The notes: a model not told the origin generated them from the sequence alone. 64,000 nt of DNA from Azohydromonas sediminis (GCF_003574675.1 NZ_QOAZ01000001.1:186001-250000), one strand, 5' to 3'. Positions 42,261 to 54,935 are shown, numbered from the stretch's first letter. A program made the numbers and translations.

Positions 42261-42695
42261 ATGAGCACGCCGATCGAACCGCCGCACCCCATCGACGACC
42301 CGCGCTACCCCGTGCGCAAGAGCGATGCCGAATGGCGCGCGCAGCTCGACCCGGTGCAGTACCGCATCGCGCGCCAGGCCGCCACCGAGCGCGCGTTCAG
42401 CGGCAAGTACTGGAACCACTTCGCCGACGGCACGTACCGCTGCATCGGCTGCGGCCAGGTGCTGTTCGACGCCGACGCCAAGTTCGACGCCGGCTGCGGC
42501 TGGCCGAGCTGGTGGCGCGCCGTCGACGACGCGCGCATCGAGCGCGTGCTCGACGAGAGCCACGGCATGGTGCGCGTCGAGGTCCGCTGCCGCAACTGCG
42601 GCTCGCACCTCGGGCACGTCTTCGACGACGGCCCCGAGCCCACCGGCGAGCGCTTCTGCATCAACTCGGCATCGATCGACTTTGCGCCACGATGA
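42261..42695 (+). CDS. msrB: Peptide-methionine (R)-S-oxide reductase
   Basis: Reduces the R-epimer of methionine sulfoxide in oxidised proteins using thioredoxin. 144 residues. The zinc site CIGCG...CRNCG is intact. GCGWPSWW is the substrate pocket, and the nucleophilic cysteine is near residue 133 in GERFCINSASIDF. The stop overlaps the yciB-like start (ATGA). A perfect inverted repeat lies 38 bases upstream and may control it. Confidence 0.95.
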   Translation: MSTPIEPPHPIDDPRYPVRKSDAEWRAQLDPVQYRIARQAATERAFSGKYWNHFADGTYRCIGCGQVLFDADAKFDAGCGWPSWWRAVDDARIERVLDESHGMVRVEVRCRNCGSHLGHVFDDGPEPTGERFCINSASIDFAPR

Positions 42696-43369
42696 AGCCG
42701 CTGTTCGACCTGCTGCCCGCCTTCGTGTTCGTCGCCGTCTTCGGATGGTTCGACGACCACCCGGCGCAGGCGGCGGCGTGGTCCGGCGCGACGCTGATGG
42801 CCGACCGCGTGCCCGTCGCGCAGGTCGGTGCGCGCGAGGCCCCGGCGCTGCTGGCCGCGATGGCGGCGCTCGCCGTGCTCACGCTGCACCTGGTCGCCGT
42901 GCGCTGGCGCCGGCCGCGCACGGGGGCCGCACGCGCCGCCGCGCCGGCGTTCGCGGTGATGGTCGTGCTCGTCGCGCTGCTGGCCCTGGCCGCCGCGGCG
43001 ATGGGTGGCAGCCCGGCTTTCGCCGGCTGGAAGCCGAGCGTGCTGTACTGGCTGCTCGGCCTCGTGCTGTGGCTGGCCCGCGTGGGGCTCGGACGCAACC
43101 TCGTGCGCACGCTGCTCGCGCACCGCATCGCGCTGAGCGACGTCGCGTGGCAGCACCTCAATGCCGCGTGGGTCGGCGCGTTCGGCCTGCTCGGTCTGCT
43201 GCACCTGTGGGTCGCGTACAGTGCCGCCGCGCCGGCGTGGCTTCAGTTCAAGGTCTTTGCCGGGCTCGCGCTGCTGCCGCTGTTCGCGCTCGCGCAGTGG
43301 GCCTACGTGGCGCGCTGCGGGCGCCGCGACGAGGCCGGCCCGGCATCGGTCGGCGCGGGCAGTTCCTGA
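42692..43369 (+). CDS. yciB: Septation protein A family (YciB/IspZ)
   Basis: Integral inner-membrane protein linked to cell-envelope synthesis and septation. MKPLFDLLPAFVFVAVFGWFD at the N-terminus and KPSVLYWLLGLVLWLA, then WQHLNAAWVGAFGLLGLLHLWVAY and FKVFAGLALLPLF, follow the YciB pattern. 225 residues versus about 180 in E. coli; the excess is a longer first periplasmic/cytoplasmic region (about residues 30-95). The ATG overlaps the msrB stop, and bolA begins 2 bases after its stop, so all three are coupled. Confidence 0.85.
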   Translation: MKPLFDLLPAFVFVAVFGWFDDHPAQAAAWSGATLMADRVPVAQVGAREAPALLAAMAALAVLTLHLVAVRWRRPRTGAARAAAPAFAVMVVLVALLALAAAAMGGSPAFAGWKPSVLYWLLGLVLWLARVGLGRNLVRTLLAHRIALSDVAWQHLNAAWVGAFGLLGLLHLWVAYSAAAPAWLQFKVFAGLALLPLFALAQWAYVARCGRRDEAGPASVGAGSS

Positions 43370-43371
43370 CG

Positions 43372-43638
43372 ATGGCCGTCACCGCCGAACAGATCGAGGC
43401 CGCGCTGCGGCGCGCGCTGAACCCGCAGTCGCTCGACGTGATCGACGACAGCCACCGCCACGCGGGCCACGCCGGCGCGCGCGAAGGGCGTCACTTCACG
43501 GTGCGTGTGGTCTCGGCCGCGTTCCGTGGCCGCACGCGCGTCGCGCGCCACCGCCTTGTGTATGATGCCCTGAGGGATCTGATTCCCGCCGGCATCCATG
43601 CGCTGGCGATCGAGGCGCGCAGCCCCGACGATCCCTGA
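43372..43638 (+). CDS. bolA: BolA-family protein
   Basis: Small (88 residues) BolA-type protein, a KH-like fold that works with monothiol glutaredoxins in iron-sulfur trafficking and morphology control. HFTVRVVSAAFRGRTRVARHRLVYDAL is diagnostic, with the family's conserved histidine in SHRHAGH. It starts 2 bases after the yciB stop. The msrB-yciB-bolA-ppiC order recurs in beta-proteobacteria in my experience of these genomes, which supports the call. Confidence 0.92.
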   Translation: MAVTAEQIEAALRRALNPQSLDVIDDSHRHAGHAGAREGRHFTVRVVSAAFRGRTRVARHRLVYDALRDLIPAGIHALAIEARSPDDP

Positions 43639-43724
43639 CCCGCCGGGGCGCGGCGCGCTGCCGCCCCCGCGACGCCGCCGCCGCGGCGCACCCTCCACGC
43701 ACTCTCGAAAGGCCTGTGCCCGTC

Positions 43725-44531
43725 ATGAACCCGAAGTCTTCCGCGCTGCGCGTGTCGCTGGCCGCCGTGGCCCTCGGCCTGTGGCTGCCCGTCCACGCGC
43801 AGAACGTCGCCATCGTCAACGGCAAGCCGGTGCCCAGGTCGCGCGTCGACGTGCTGATGCAGCAGGCCACGCGCGGCGGCCAGCAGCCGGTGACGCCCGA
43901 GCTCGAGGCACGCGTGCGCGAGGAGGTCGTGCTGCGCGAGATCTTCGCGCAGGAGGCCGAGCGCCGCGGCATCGCGCAAAGCGCCAGCTACCGCAACCAG
44001 ATGGAACTCGCGCGCCAGACGATCCTGATCCGCGAGCTGTTCGCCGACTGGCAGCGCAAGAACCCGGTCACCGAGGCCGAAGCCCGCGCCGAGTACGACA
44101 AGTTCAAGGCGCAGGCCAGCGGCACCGAGTACCGCGCGCGCCACATCCTCGTCGAGACCGAGGACGAGGCGAAGAAGCTGATCGCGCAGATCAAGGGCGG
44201 CGCCAAGTTCGAGGACCTCGCGGCCAAGCACTCGAAGGACCCCGGCTCGGCGTCCAACGGCGGCGACCTCGACTTCGCGAAGGCCGACGCCTACGTGCCC
44301 GAGTTCGGCCAGGCGATGGCCAAGCTGGCCAAGGGCCAGCTCACCGAGGCGCCGGTGAAGACGCAGTTCGGCTGGCACGTGATCAGGCTCGAGGACACGC
44401 GCGAGGCGCAGTTCCCGCCGTTCGAGGACGTGCGCGCGCAGATCGAGCAGCAGCTCGCACAGGTCAAGATGCAGCAGTACCAGCAGTCGCTGCGCGACAA
44501 GGCCAAGACCGACTTCAAGTTCTCGCAGTGA
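43725..44531 (+). CDS. Periplasmic peptidyl-prolyl cis-trans isomerase (parvulin/PpiC type)
   Basis: Exported prolyl isomerase, 268 residues, aiding folding of envelope proteins. The signal ends near VHAQ (about residue 24), followed by a SurA-like N-terminal helical region (IVNGKPVPRSRVD, REEVVLREIFAQEAERRG). The parvulin domain (about 132-225) has YRARHILVETEDEAKKLI, KFEDLAAKHSKDPGS and FGWHVIRLEDTRE. A charged helical tail follows (DVRAQIEQQLAQVKMQQYQQSL). AAAGG 11 bases before the ATG supports this start; an in-frame GTG lies 9 bases upstream. A hairpin terminator follows. Confidence 0.92.
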   Translation: MNPKSSALRVSLAAVALGLWLPVHAQNVAIVNGKPVPRSRVDVLMQQATRGGQQPVTPELEARVREEVVLREIFAQEAERRGIAQSASYRNQMELARQTILIRELFADWQRKNPVTEAEARAEYDKFKAQASGTEYRARHILVETEDEAKKLIAQIKGGAKFEDLAAKHSKDPGSASNGGDLDFAKADAYVPEFGQAMAKLAKGQLTEAPVKTQFGWHVIRLEDTREAQFPPFEDVRAQIEQQLAQVKMQQYQQSLRDKAKTDFKFSQ

Positions 44532-44558
44532 GCGCGCGGCGCGCGCCGGTGAACGAGG

Positions 44559-44588
44559 AGGGGCGCCTGCGGCGCCCCTCTTGCTTTG
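44559..44588. terminator. Intrinsic terminator after the PpiC-type gene
   Basis: GAGGGGCGCC and GGCGCCCCTC pair with 10 bases around TGC, followed on the plus strand by TTGCTTT. The T-run is imperfect, but the stem is strong. It lies between convergent genes and may also stop ybbA transcripts. Confidence 0.6.
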
Positions 44589-44601
44589 CCGCTGCCGGCC
44601 G

Positions 44602-45279
44602 TCAGGCCACGAGCCGCCCGGCCTCGATGCGCAGCTGGCGGTCGCAGCGGGCGGCGATCTCGCGGTCGTGCGTGACGAGCACGAGCGTCGTGCCGGCCTC
44701 GCGGTTGAGGTCGAACATCAGCTGCATCACCGTCGCGCCGGTGGCGAAGTCGAGGCTGCCGGTGGGCTCGTCGGCCAGCAGCACCTGCGGGCGCACGACG
44801 AAGGCGCGCGCCAGCGCGACGCGCTGCTGCTCGCCGCCCGACAGCACGCGCGGGTAGTGCCCCAGCCGCTGGCCGAGGCCGACGCGGCCGAGCATCTCGG
44901 TGGCCTGCGCACGCGCGTCGCGCCGGCCCATCAGCTCGAGCGGCAGCATCACGTTCTCGAGCGCGGTCAGGTTGCCCAGCAGCTGGAAGCTCTGGAACAC
45001 GAAGCCGACGCTGCGCGCGCGCACCGCGGCGCGCGCGTCCTCGTCGAGTGCGAACAGGTCGGTGCCGGCCAGCCGCACCGTGCCCGACGTCGGCACGTCC
45101 AGGCCCGCGATGATCGACAGCAGCGTGCTCTTGCCCGACCCCGACGCGCCGACGATGGCCGCGGACTGCCGCGCCGGCAGGGTGAAATCGATGTCGTGGA
45201 GAATCGTCAGCACCCCCGTCGAGTCGCTGACCTGCTTGGTGACGTGCTCGACGGCGATGATCGGTTCGTTGTCGCCCAT
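44602..45279 (-). CDS. ybbA: ABC transporter ATPase, YbbA/LolD-like
   Basis: A 225-residue ATPase of the MacB/LolD/YbbA branch, normally partnered with a large FtsX-like permease. Walker A GASGSGKST near residue 45, LSGGEQQRVALARAFVVRP signature, Walker B VLLADEPTGSLD and the H-loop VTHDRE are intact. The arrangement opposite tesA is the same as E. coli ybbA/tesA, but the expected permease (ybbP) is absent here. Its ATG shares two bases with the tesA ATG (45277-45280, CATG). Weak AAGG precedes it. Confidence 0.87.
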   Translation of the reverse strand: MGDNEPIIAVEHVTKQVSDSTGVLTILHDIDFTLPARQSAAIVGASGSGKSTLLSIIAGLDVPTSGTVRLAGTDLFALDEDARAAVRARSVGFVFQSFQLLGNLTALENVMLPLELMGRRDARAQATEMLGRVGLGQRLGHYPRVLSGGEQQRVALARAFVVRPQVLLADEPTGSLDFATGATVMQLMFDLNREAGTTLVLVTHDREIAARCDRQLRIEAGRLVA

Positions 45280-45943
45280 GACTGCCTTGTTGTCGCCCGC
45301 GCGCCGGCGGTGGATCGCGCACTGTAGCGGCCTCGCCCTCGCGGCCTGGGGCGGCGCGGCGTTGCCCGCACGCGCGGCTCGGCCGGCCACCGTGCTCGTC
45401 GTCGGCGACAGCCTGTCGGCCGAGTACGGGCTGCCGCGCGGGCGCGGCTGGGTTGCGCTGCTCGAGCAGCGGCTCGCGCGCGAGAAGATCGCTGCACGCG
45501 TCGTCAACGCCAGCATCAGCGGCGACACGACCTCGGGCGGGCGCTCGCGGCTGCCGGCGCTGCTGGCCGAACACCGGCCGACGCACGTCGTGATCGAGCT
45601 CGGCGGCAACGACGCGCTGCGCGGGCTGCCGCTGGCGATGACGCGCGACAACCTCGTCGCGATGGTGCGCGCCGCACGCGCGGCCGGCGCGCGCGTGCTG
45701 CTGGTGGGCATGCAGGTGCCGCCGAACTACGGCCGCCGCTACGCCGACGAGTTCGCCGCGCTGTTCGGCGAAGTCGCGAAGGCCGAGGGCGCGGCGCTGG
45801 TGCCCTTCCTGCTGGCCGGCGTCGCCGACGGCCCCGACCCGACGGCCCTGTTCCAGCCCGACCGCATCCACCCGAACGCCGACGCGCAGCCGATCATGCT
45901 CGACAACGTCTGGCCCGCGCTGCGCGCGCTGCTGCGCGGCTGA
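45278..45943 (+). CDS. tesA: SGNH-family esterase / acyl-CoA thioesterase I
   Basis: Periplasmic arylesterase/thioesterase/lysophospholipase of the GDSL family, 221 residues. The signal covers about residues 1-34 (RRRWIAHCSGLALAAWGGAALPARA). The four SGNH blocks are visible: GDSLSAEYGLP (serine), GDTTSGGRS, GGNDALRG and DRIHPNADAQ (Asp and His). Opposite ybbA as in E. coli. The ATG at 45278 overlaps the ybbA ATG, an odd arrangement; TTG codons at 45287 and 45290 are the only near alternatives and have no better ribosome-binding site. Confidence 0.9.
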   Translation: MTALLSPARRRWIAHCSGLALAAWGGAALPARAARPATVLVVGDSLSAEYGLPRGRGWVALLEQRLAREKIAARVVNASISGDTTSGGRSRLPALLAEHRPTHVVIELGGNDALRGLPLAMTRDNLVAMVRAARAAGARVLLVGMQVPPNYGRRYADEFAALFGEVAKAEGAALVPFLLAGVADGPDPTALFQPDRIHPNADAQPIMLDNVWPALRALLRG

Positions 45944-45985
45944 ATCGACGCGGCCGTCGACAGCGCTGAACGCACCGCGGCGCGT

Positions 45986-48205
45986 TCAGCGCGGCAACGC
46001 GCGCGGATCGTCGAACGGCGGCGTGCGCGGCGGCGCGGCGCCGTCGGCCTCGGGGCCGCGGCGAGCGCCGGGCGGCACGGGCTGGATGCGCTCGCGCGAG
46101 AACGCGGGCGGCGGCGCATTCACCGCCGGTGACGGGCGCCCGGCATCGGGCGGCCCCATGCGCCAGGCGGGCGGTGCCTCGACGCGGTCGGTCCGTCCGC
46201 CGCGTTCGGGGCGATCCCCCCGCGGCGCGCGCTCGGGCGCATCGGGCGCGGCGCCGCGCCCCGGCGGGCCGGCGTCGATGCTGCGCGCGAGCGGCGGCAG
46301 CGGCTGCCCACCGCCTGCGGCCGCGTCGGCCGGCAACGCCGGTGCGCGCGAGAAGCCCGCACCGGAAGCCGGCCCCGGCGGGCGCGGCAGAGCGCGCGGC
46401 GGCGGCACGGGCGAGGCGCCGTCGCGTTCCCGTTCCCGCTCGCGTTCCCGTTCCCTCTCCCGTTCGCTCTCGCGCGGGCGCTCGTACACCGGCGGCGTCG
46501 GCGCGCGCGGCACATCGCCGCGCGGCGGCGCATCGAAGCGCGGCGCCGGCTCGACCGTCGGCCCGCGACCGCGCTCGAGCGGCAGGCTCGGCGGCGGCGA
46601 CGCGCGCGGCGCGTCGTCGCGGGCACGCCAGCCGCTGCGGTCGCCGGGCTCGTTGCGCTCGCGGATCTCGTTGCGTTCGCGGATCTCGTTGCGTTCGCGG
46701 GCACCGTTGCCGCGCGGCGGCGGCACGGGTCGCGGCTCATCGTGGCCGAAGCGCGCGCCGTGGCCACCCGGGCCAGCGTCGCGGTCGCCGCGCTCGTCGC
46801 GGTCGGGCCCCGCACCGCGCGGGGGCCGCGGCGGGGGCGGCGGCACGGCCGGGCGCGACGGCGGCGTCGCCGCGAAGGCCGGCGGTGGCGGCGCGGCCAC
46901 GACGGCCGGCGGGCGAGCGGCGCGCCGCCACTCGTCGGGATCGACGCGACGCCACTGCGACGACCCGACCGGGCGGCGCTCGTCGAGCACCTGACGCGAG
47001 ACGATGGTCACGCTGTCGGGCACGCTGAGGTAGAAGTACGAGGAGGTCGACGCGGCGGCGCGGTCGCGCGGCACCGGGCGCGGCGGCGGCACGTGCACCG
47101 GCGGCCGCGTGACGCGGTACCAAGGGCGGTAGACGTCGTACGGCGACAGCGGCACCCAGCCGACCCACGGCGTCGAGCCGATCGAGATGCCGATGCTGAA
47201 GTGGCTGCCGCCGATCCAGCCCACGAGCGCGGGCGCGTACACCGGCCGGCGAACATAGGTTCCCGGCCACCAGGCCCAGCGGCCGTCCCACCACACCCAG
47301 CGACCGTAGTGCAACGGCGCGAAGCCCCACGGCGCGTCGTCGACCCAGGTCCAGCCCCAGGGCGCGATCCACACCCAGCGCCCATAGCGGTACGGCGCCC
47401 AGTCGACGGCCACGCCGAACGGGATCCACACGAAGCCGTACTGCGGGTGGTGGTCCCAGCGGCCGTGGCGGTCGAGGTCCTCCCAGCCCGTGGTCTCGGG
47501 CGAGACGTGGCGCGTCGACGCCCACGCGCGCTGCTCGTCGCGCTGCACCGCGAGCAGCCAGCGTCCGAAATCGTCGAGCGGCGTCGTGACGACGTCGTAG
47601 TGCGTGCGCCCGCGCTCGGACCAGAACGCCAAGCGTCGGCCTGCGACGACCGTCAGGCGGCTGTCGTCGGCGTCGAACACGGCCTCGCCCTGCAGCGCCT
47701 CGACGACGGTGGAGTCGGCCAGCAGGTCGACGCGGTAGTGCCCGGCGAACAGCGGCAGCACACGCCCGCGTGGCGTCAGCAGCTGGAACTCGTGCGCGAC
47801 GTCGGCGCTGAACACGCGCAGCGCGACGCTGCCGGCGAGCACACGCACGCGCACTGCATCGTCGTCGAGCTGCACCCATTCGACTTCGCTCGCGCCGCCC
47901 AGGCGCAGCGTCGCCGAGCCGACCTGGATCGCCGCGCGCGCGCCGACGTCGGTGGCGATACGGTCGCCGCCGGTCACCGGGCGGTTGCGCAGCGCTTCGT
48001 CCCAGCCGCCGCGCCCGGCGTCGTAGATCCACACGGTGCCCTGCGTCTCGGCCAGGCGCCCGACGCGGCCGGGCGGATCGGCCCACGCCGGCCGCGCGGC
48101 GAACACCGCCAGCAACGCGAGCAGCGCCGCCAGCGCCGCCCAGGCGGCAGCGCCGCGTGCACGGTGCGCGCGCGCATCGCTGGCAGGAGGGAAGGACCGG
48201 GTCAT
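45986..48205 (-). CDS. Large exported FecR/DUF6600-like protein with low-complexity tail
   Basis: A 739-residue secreted protein. The signal ends near AWAD (about residue 42). A FecR-like beta domain follows (about 45-200, GRVGRLAETQGTVWIYDAG). A tryptophan/tyrosine-rich region (about 240-390) repeats YGRWVW-type units (WAPYRYGRWVWIAPWGWTWV, LHYGRWVWWDGRWAWWPG), as in DUF6600. The last 300 residues are disordered, rich in proline, arginine and glutamate, with tandem NEIRER repeats and a long ER-repeat. GAGGAG 6 bases before the ATG decides the start. It is probably periplasmic or surface-exposed; the molecular function is unknown. Confidence 0.8.
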   Translation of the reverse strand: MTRSFPPASDARAHRARGAAAWAALAALLALLAVFAARPAWADPPGRVGRLAETQGTVWIYDAGRGGWDEALRNRPVTGGDRIATDVGARAAIQVGSATLRLGGASEVEWVQLDDDAVRVRVLAGSVALRVFSADVAHEFQLLTPRGRVLPLFAGHYRVDLLADSTVVEALQGEAVFDADDSRLTVVAGRRLAFWSERGRTHYDVVTTPLDDFGRWLLAVQRDEQRAWASTRHVSPETTGWEDLDRHGRWDHHPQYGFVWIPFGVAVDWAPYRYGRWVWIAPWGWTWVDDAPWGFAPLHYGRWVWWDGRWAWWPGTYVRRPVYAPALVGWIGGSHFSIGISIGSTPWVGWVPLSPYDVYRPWYRVTRPPVHVPPPRPVPRDRAAASTSSYFYLSVPDSVTIVSRQVLDERRPVGSSQWRRVDPDEWRRAARPPAVVAAPPPPAFAATPPSRPAVPPPPPRPPRGAGPDRDERGDRDAGPGGHGARFGHDEPRPVPPPRGNGARERNEIRERNEIRERNEPGDRSGWRARDDAPRASPPPSLPLERGRGPTVEPAPRFDAPPRGDVPRAPTPPVYERPRESERERERERERERERDGASPVPPPRALPRPPGPASGAGFSRAPALPADAAAGGGQPLPPLARSIDAGPPGRGAAPDAPERAPRGDRPERGGRTDRVEAPPAWRMGPPDAGRPSPAVNAPPPAFSRERIQPVPPGARRGPEADGAAPPRTPPFDDPRALPR
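46425..46480. repeat. CGTTCC-type hexanucleotide repeat within the DUF6600-like gene
   Basis: Imperfect hexanucleotide units (CGTTCC, CGCTCG, CTCTCC) encode an alternating Glu-Arg run near residues 575-592. The units keep the reading frame, so length changes would add or remove whole residue pairs. Confidence 0.7.
46651..46700. repeat. 18-bp tandem repeat within the DUF6600-like gene
   Basis: About 2.8 copies of CGTTGCGTTCGCGGATCT, differing by a single T/C change in the first copy, encode repeated NEIRER units. It is in frame and coding. Confidence 0.85.
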
Positions 48206-48305
48206 ACGCGTCTCCTCTCGGTTGCGTGTCCGTTCAACGGACACGCGCACACGCCGGCTGACGCGCTTCACACAGGTTTACACGCGGCGCGCATAGCGCA
48301 CCGCG

Positions 48306-48842
48306 CTAGTCGTCGGGCGGCGCGGAGGATCCTGGAAACAGCACCTCGGTGAAACCGAAGCGGGTGAGGTCGCGCATGCGCGTCGGGTACAGCCGGCCGA
48401 TCAGGTGGTCGCACTCGTGCTGCACGACGCGGGCGTGGAAGCCCTCGGCCTCGCGCTCGATCGGCCGGCCGTGCGCGTCGAAGCCCGTGTAGCGGATGCG
48501 CCGCCAGCGCGGCACCACACCACGCAGCCCGGGCACCGACAGGCAGCCTTCCCAGCCCTCTTCTTCCTCGTCACCCAGCGGCGTGATCACCGGGTTGACG
48601 AGCACGGTCTGCGGCACCGGCGGCGCGTCGGGATAGCGCACGTTGCGCTCGAAGCCGAAGATCACGACCTGCAGGTCGACCCCGATCTGCGGCGCGGCCA
48701 GCCCGGCGCCATCGGCGGCGGCCATCGTGTCGAACAGGTCGGCCACGAGCGCGTGCAGCTCGGGCGTGTCGAACGCGCGCACCGGCTGCGCGACGCGCAG
48801 CAGCCGGGGGTCGCCCATCTTCAGGATCTCTCGCACCGCCAT
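48306..48842 (-). CDS. def: Peptide deformylase
   Basis: Metalloenzyme that removes the N-formyl group from new proteins. 178 residues. The three motifs are present: [10 protein letters not shown] near residue 45, EGCLSVPG near 98 (metal cysteine), and QHECDHLIG near 138 (two metal histidines and catalytic glutamate). The ATG at 48842 follows GAGGAG by 9 bases, which lies over the upstream transporter stop, so translation is probably coupled. It is not beside fmt, as def often is; a second deformylase gene elsewhere is likely. Confidence 0.94.
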   Translation of the reverse strand: MAVREILKMGDPRLLRVAQPVRAFDTPELHALVADLFDTMAAADGAGLAAPQIGVDLQVVIFGFERNVRYPDAPPVPQTVLVNPVITPLGDEEEEGWEGCLSVPGLRGVVPRWRRIRYTGFDAHGRPIEREAEGFHARVVQHECDHLIGRLYPTRMRDLTRFGFTEVLFPGSSAPPDD

Positions 48843-48855
48843 CCGAACGCGCTCC

Positions 48856-50091
48856 TCAGAACCCGTGACGCCACGCGATCCAGCCCGCCGTGATCGCAAG
48901 CGTCGCCAGCGTGACGGGCACGCCGGTGGCCGCGTGGCGCTTCCAGTCGATCACGATACCGCGCTTGCGCGCCGCGTCGACGACGATGATGTTGGCGATC
49001 GAGCCGACGATCAGCAGGTTCCCCGCCAGCGTGCTGACGAGCGCCAGCGTCGGTCCGGCGTGCGCGCCGTCAGCCACCGGCAGCAGCAGCATCACCGCCG
49101 GCACGTTCGACACCAGGTTCGACAGCAGCAGCGTGACGACGAACAGCGGCCCCGGCTCGCCCAGGTGCACGCCCTGCGCGGCGAGCCACTGCACCGCCTC
49201 GTGCGTGAGCCCGGTGTGCGCGAGCGCCTGGTTGACGACGAACAGGCCGATGAACAGCACGAGCAGCTCCCAGTCGATCAGCCCCATGACCTGCGACGAG
49301 TGGAAGCGCCGTGACAGCAGCAGTACGCCCGCGCCGACCAGCGCCGCGACCTCGTGCGGCCAACTCGTGAACAGGAACACCGCCACCAGCGCCGCCGCGA
49401 CCGCGAGGCCCTTGGCCGTCTGCCAGCGGTCGAACGCCGGGTACTCGGCCTCGAGCGCCGCGAACCGCGCGGCGTCGGGCTCGGGCTGTGGCGCCGCCCG
49501 CCGCAGCGGCGCGGCCAGCAGCCCCCACAGCGCCGCGAGGCCGAGCACGACGGGCACGATGGCCTCGAGCAGGTAGCCGCCGAAGTCGAGCGCGAGCCGC
49601 TGGCCGATCAGCATGTTCTGCGGGTTGCCGATCAGCGTCGCGGCCGAGCCGATGTTGGCCGCACACGCCAGCGCGAGCAGGAACGGCACCGGGTCGAGCC
49701 GGCGGCGCAGGCACGCGTCGGCGAGCACCGGCGCGACCGCCAGGCACACGATGTCGTTCGAGAACACCGCCGACAGCACCGCGACGACGGTGATCACGAC
49801 CGCGAGCAGCGCTGCCGGGCTCGCGTCGAGCGCGGCGACGCGGCGCGTGACCCAGGTGTAGAAGCCGCCCAGGCGCATCTGCGCCGAGATCACCATGAAC
49901 GAGAACAGCAGCAGGATCGTCGGCAGGTGCACCGCCTGCGCCGCCTCCTCGAGCGTCAGCGCGCCGGAGCCGACGATCGTGATCGCGCCGAGCAGCGCGA
50001 CGCCAGTGCGGTCGAGCTGCAGCCGCGGCAGCCCGCCCGCGATCATCCCGAGGTAGACGACCGCGAAGGTCGCCACGACGACGGCGGTCAT
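48856..50091 (-). CDS. ArsB/NhaD-superfamily anion or sodium/proton transporter
   Basis: Inner-membrane transporter of 411 residues with about eleven hydrophobic segments in two repeats. [25 protein letters not shown] (first repeat) and [19 protein letters not shown] (second repeat) are the paired hairpin motifs of the ion transporter superfamily, and [19 protein letters not shown] is a typical substrate-site segment. The ion (arsenite, sodium, dicarboxylate or other anion) is not assigned. Its stop lies 13 bases before def on the same strand. Confidence 0.85.
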   Translation of the reverse strand: MTAVVVATFAVVYLGMIAGGLPRLQLDRTGVALLGAITIVGSGALTLEEAAQAVHLPTILLLFSFMVISAQMRLGGFYTWVTRRVAALDASPAALLAVVITVVAVLSAVFSNDIVCLAVAPVLADACLRRRLDPVPFLLALACAANIGSAATLIGNPQNMLIGQRLALDFGGYLLEAIVPVVLGLAALWGLLAAPLRRAAPQPEPDAARFAALEAEYPAFDRWQTAKGLAVAAALVAVFLFTSWPHEVAALVGAGVLLLSRRFHSSQVMGLIDWELLVLFIGLFVVNQALAHTGLTHEAVQWLAAQGVHLGEPGPLFVVTLLLSNLVSNVPAVMLLLPVADGAHAGPTLALVSTLAGNLLIVGSIANIIVVDAARKRGIVIDWKRHAATGVPVTLATLAITAGWIAWRHGF

Positions 50092-50131
50092 CGGCGGCGC
50101 GCGCCGCGCGGGCCCGGCGCGCGGTGCCGCG

Positions 50132-51001
50132 TCACCGGAAGCTCACGCTGACCGTGCGGGGCTCGGGCAGGCCCCAGTACTCGACCTCGACCTTCTGCCC
50201 CGCCTTCGGCGGCAGCAGCCGCGAGAACGAGCCGAGGCTGACGACGTCGCCCGGCTTGAGCGCGAGCCCGTGGCGCTTGAGGTCCTGCGCGAGCCAGACG
50301 ACGGCATTCAGCGGGTGCTCGAGCACGTCGCTGCCCTTGCCGCGATCGACCTCGGCGCCGTCGGCCTTGACGATGACCGTCATCTTGCCGAGCGCATCGA
50401 GCAGCTGGTAGCGCTCGCCGCGCGTGACCGGCACCGCGATCGGCCGGCCTGTGACGCCCAGCCGCGCGCCGACGTTGATCGCGGTGATCGCCGCGCCGTT
50501 GAGCCGCGGCGGCGCCTCGACGACGAGGTCCGGCAGCTCGATGAACGGGATCACCTGGTCGATCGCGGCGATCACGTCGGCTGGCGTCTTCGCGTCGTTG
50601 ACCGCCGCGTCCTTCACGCGCACGAGCAGGTCGGCCTCGTACAGCGGCCGCGCGCCGAAGCGGGCGTCGACCGTGCTGCCCTCGGGCAGCAGCATCGACG
50701 CATAGAGCACGCCCCACACCGGCGCGTCGGCATTGAAGCGCTTCTGCACCGCCGGGTTCGTCAGCCCGGCCTTGTAGCCGGCGCGCTCGCGCAGGTTGAG
50801 GTCGAGCAGCGCGAGCAGCTTGGCGCGCGAGCACTCGCCGTCGGCGGCGCTGAGCCCCTCGGGGTTCGGCGCCGGGCGCTTGTCGTAGTAGGCGTCGGCC
50901 AATGCGGCGACCTGCGCCTCGGTCAGGCAGGCCGACAGCGCCGGCGCGGCAGCGACGAACGCGGCGGCGGCCAGTGCCAGGCGGGACAGGGTCGTTCTCA
51001 T
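50132..51001 (-). CDS. Exported 2-keto-4-pentenoate hydratase-like protein, predicted lipoprotein
   Basis: 289 residues. MRTTLSRLALAAAAFVAAAPALSAC is a signal peptide with a lipobox (LSAC, Cys-25), so the protein should be a periplasmic lipoprotein. The mature part resembles the MhpD/FAH fold: FGARPLYEADLLVRVKDAAVND, VIPFIELPDLV, GRPIAVPVTRG and LGSFSRLLPPKAGQKVEVEYWGL. Cytoplasmic relatives hydrate or decarboxylate 2-keto-pentenoates of aromatic degradation. Export is unusual, and metal ligands are only partly recognisable (EADLLVRV, IELPD), so catalysis is unproved. It stands alone between the transporter and ligA. Confidence 0.8.
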   Translation of the reverse strand: MRTTLSRLALAAAAFVAAAPALSACLTEAQVAALADAYYDKRPAPNPEGLSAADGECSRAKLLALLDLNLRERAGYKAGLTNPAVQKRFNADAPVWGVLYASMLLPEGSTVDARFGARPLYEADLLVRVKDAAVNDAKTPADVIAAIDQVIPFIELPDLVVEAPPRLNGAAITAINVGARLGVTGRPIAVPVTRGERYQLLDALGKMTVIVKADGAEVDRGKGSDVLEHPLNAVVWLAQDLKRHGLALKPGDVVSLGSFSRLLPPKAGQKVEVEYWGLPEPRTVSVSFR

Positions 51002-51057
51002 CGTCGTGTCTCCTCGTCAGGGGGTGGCGGCACGCATGATACGAAGCCGCGGCCGCG

Positions 51058-54931
<3,874 letters not shown>

Positions 54932-54935
<4 letters not shown>

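Noticed and set aside
46425-46700. Short regularly spaced repeats, considered as a CRISPR array
   Set aside because: Units are 6 and 18 bp with no unique spacers, and they encode in-frame residue repeats inside a clear gene.
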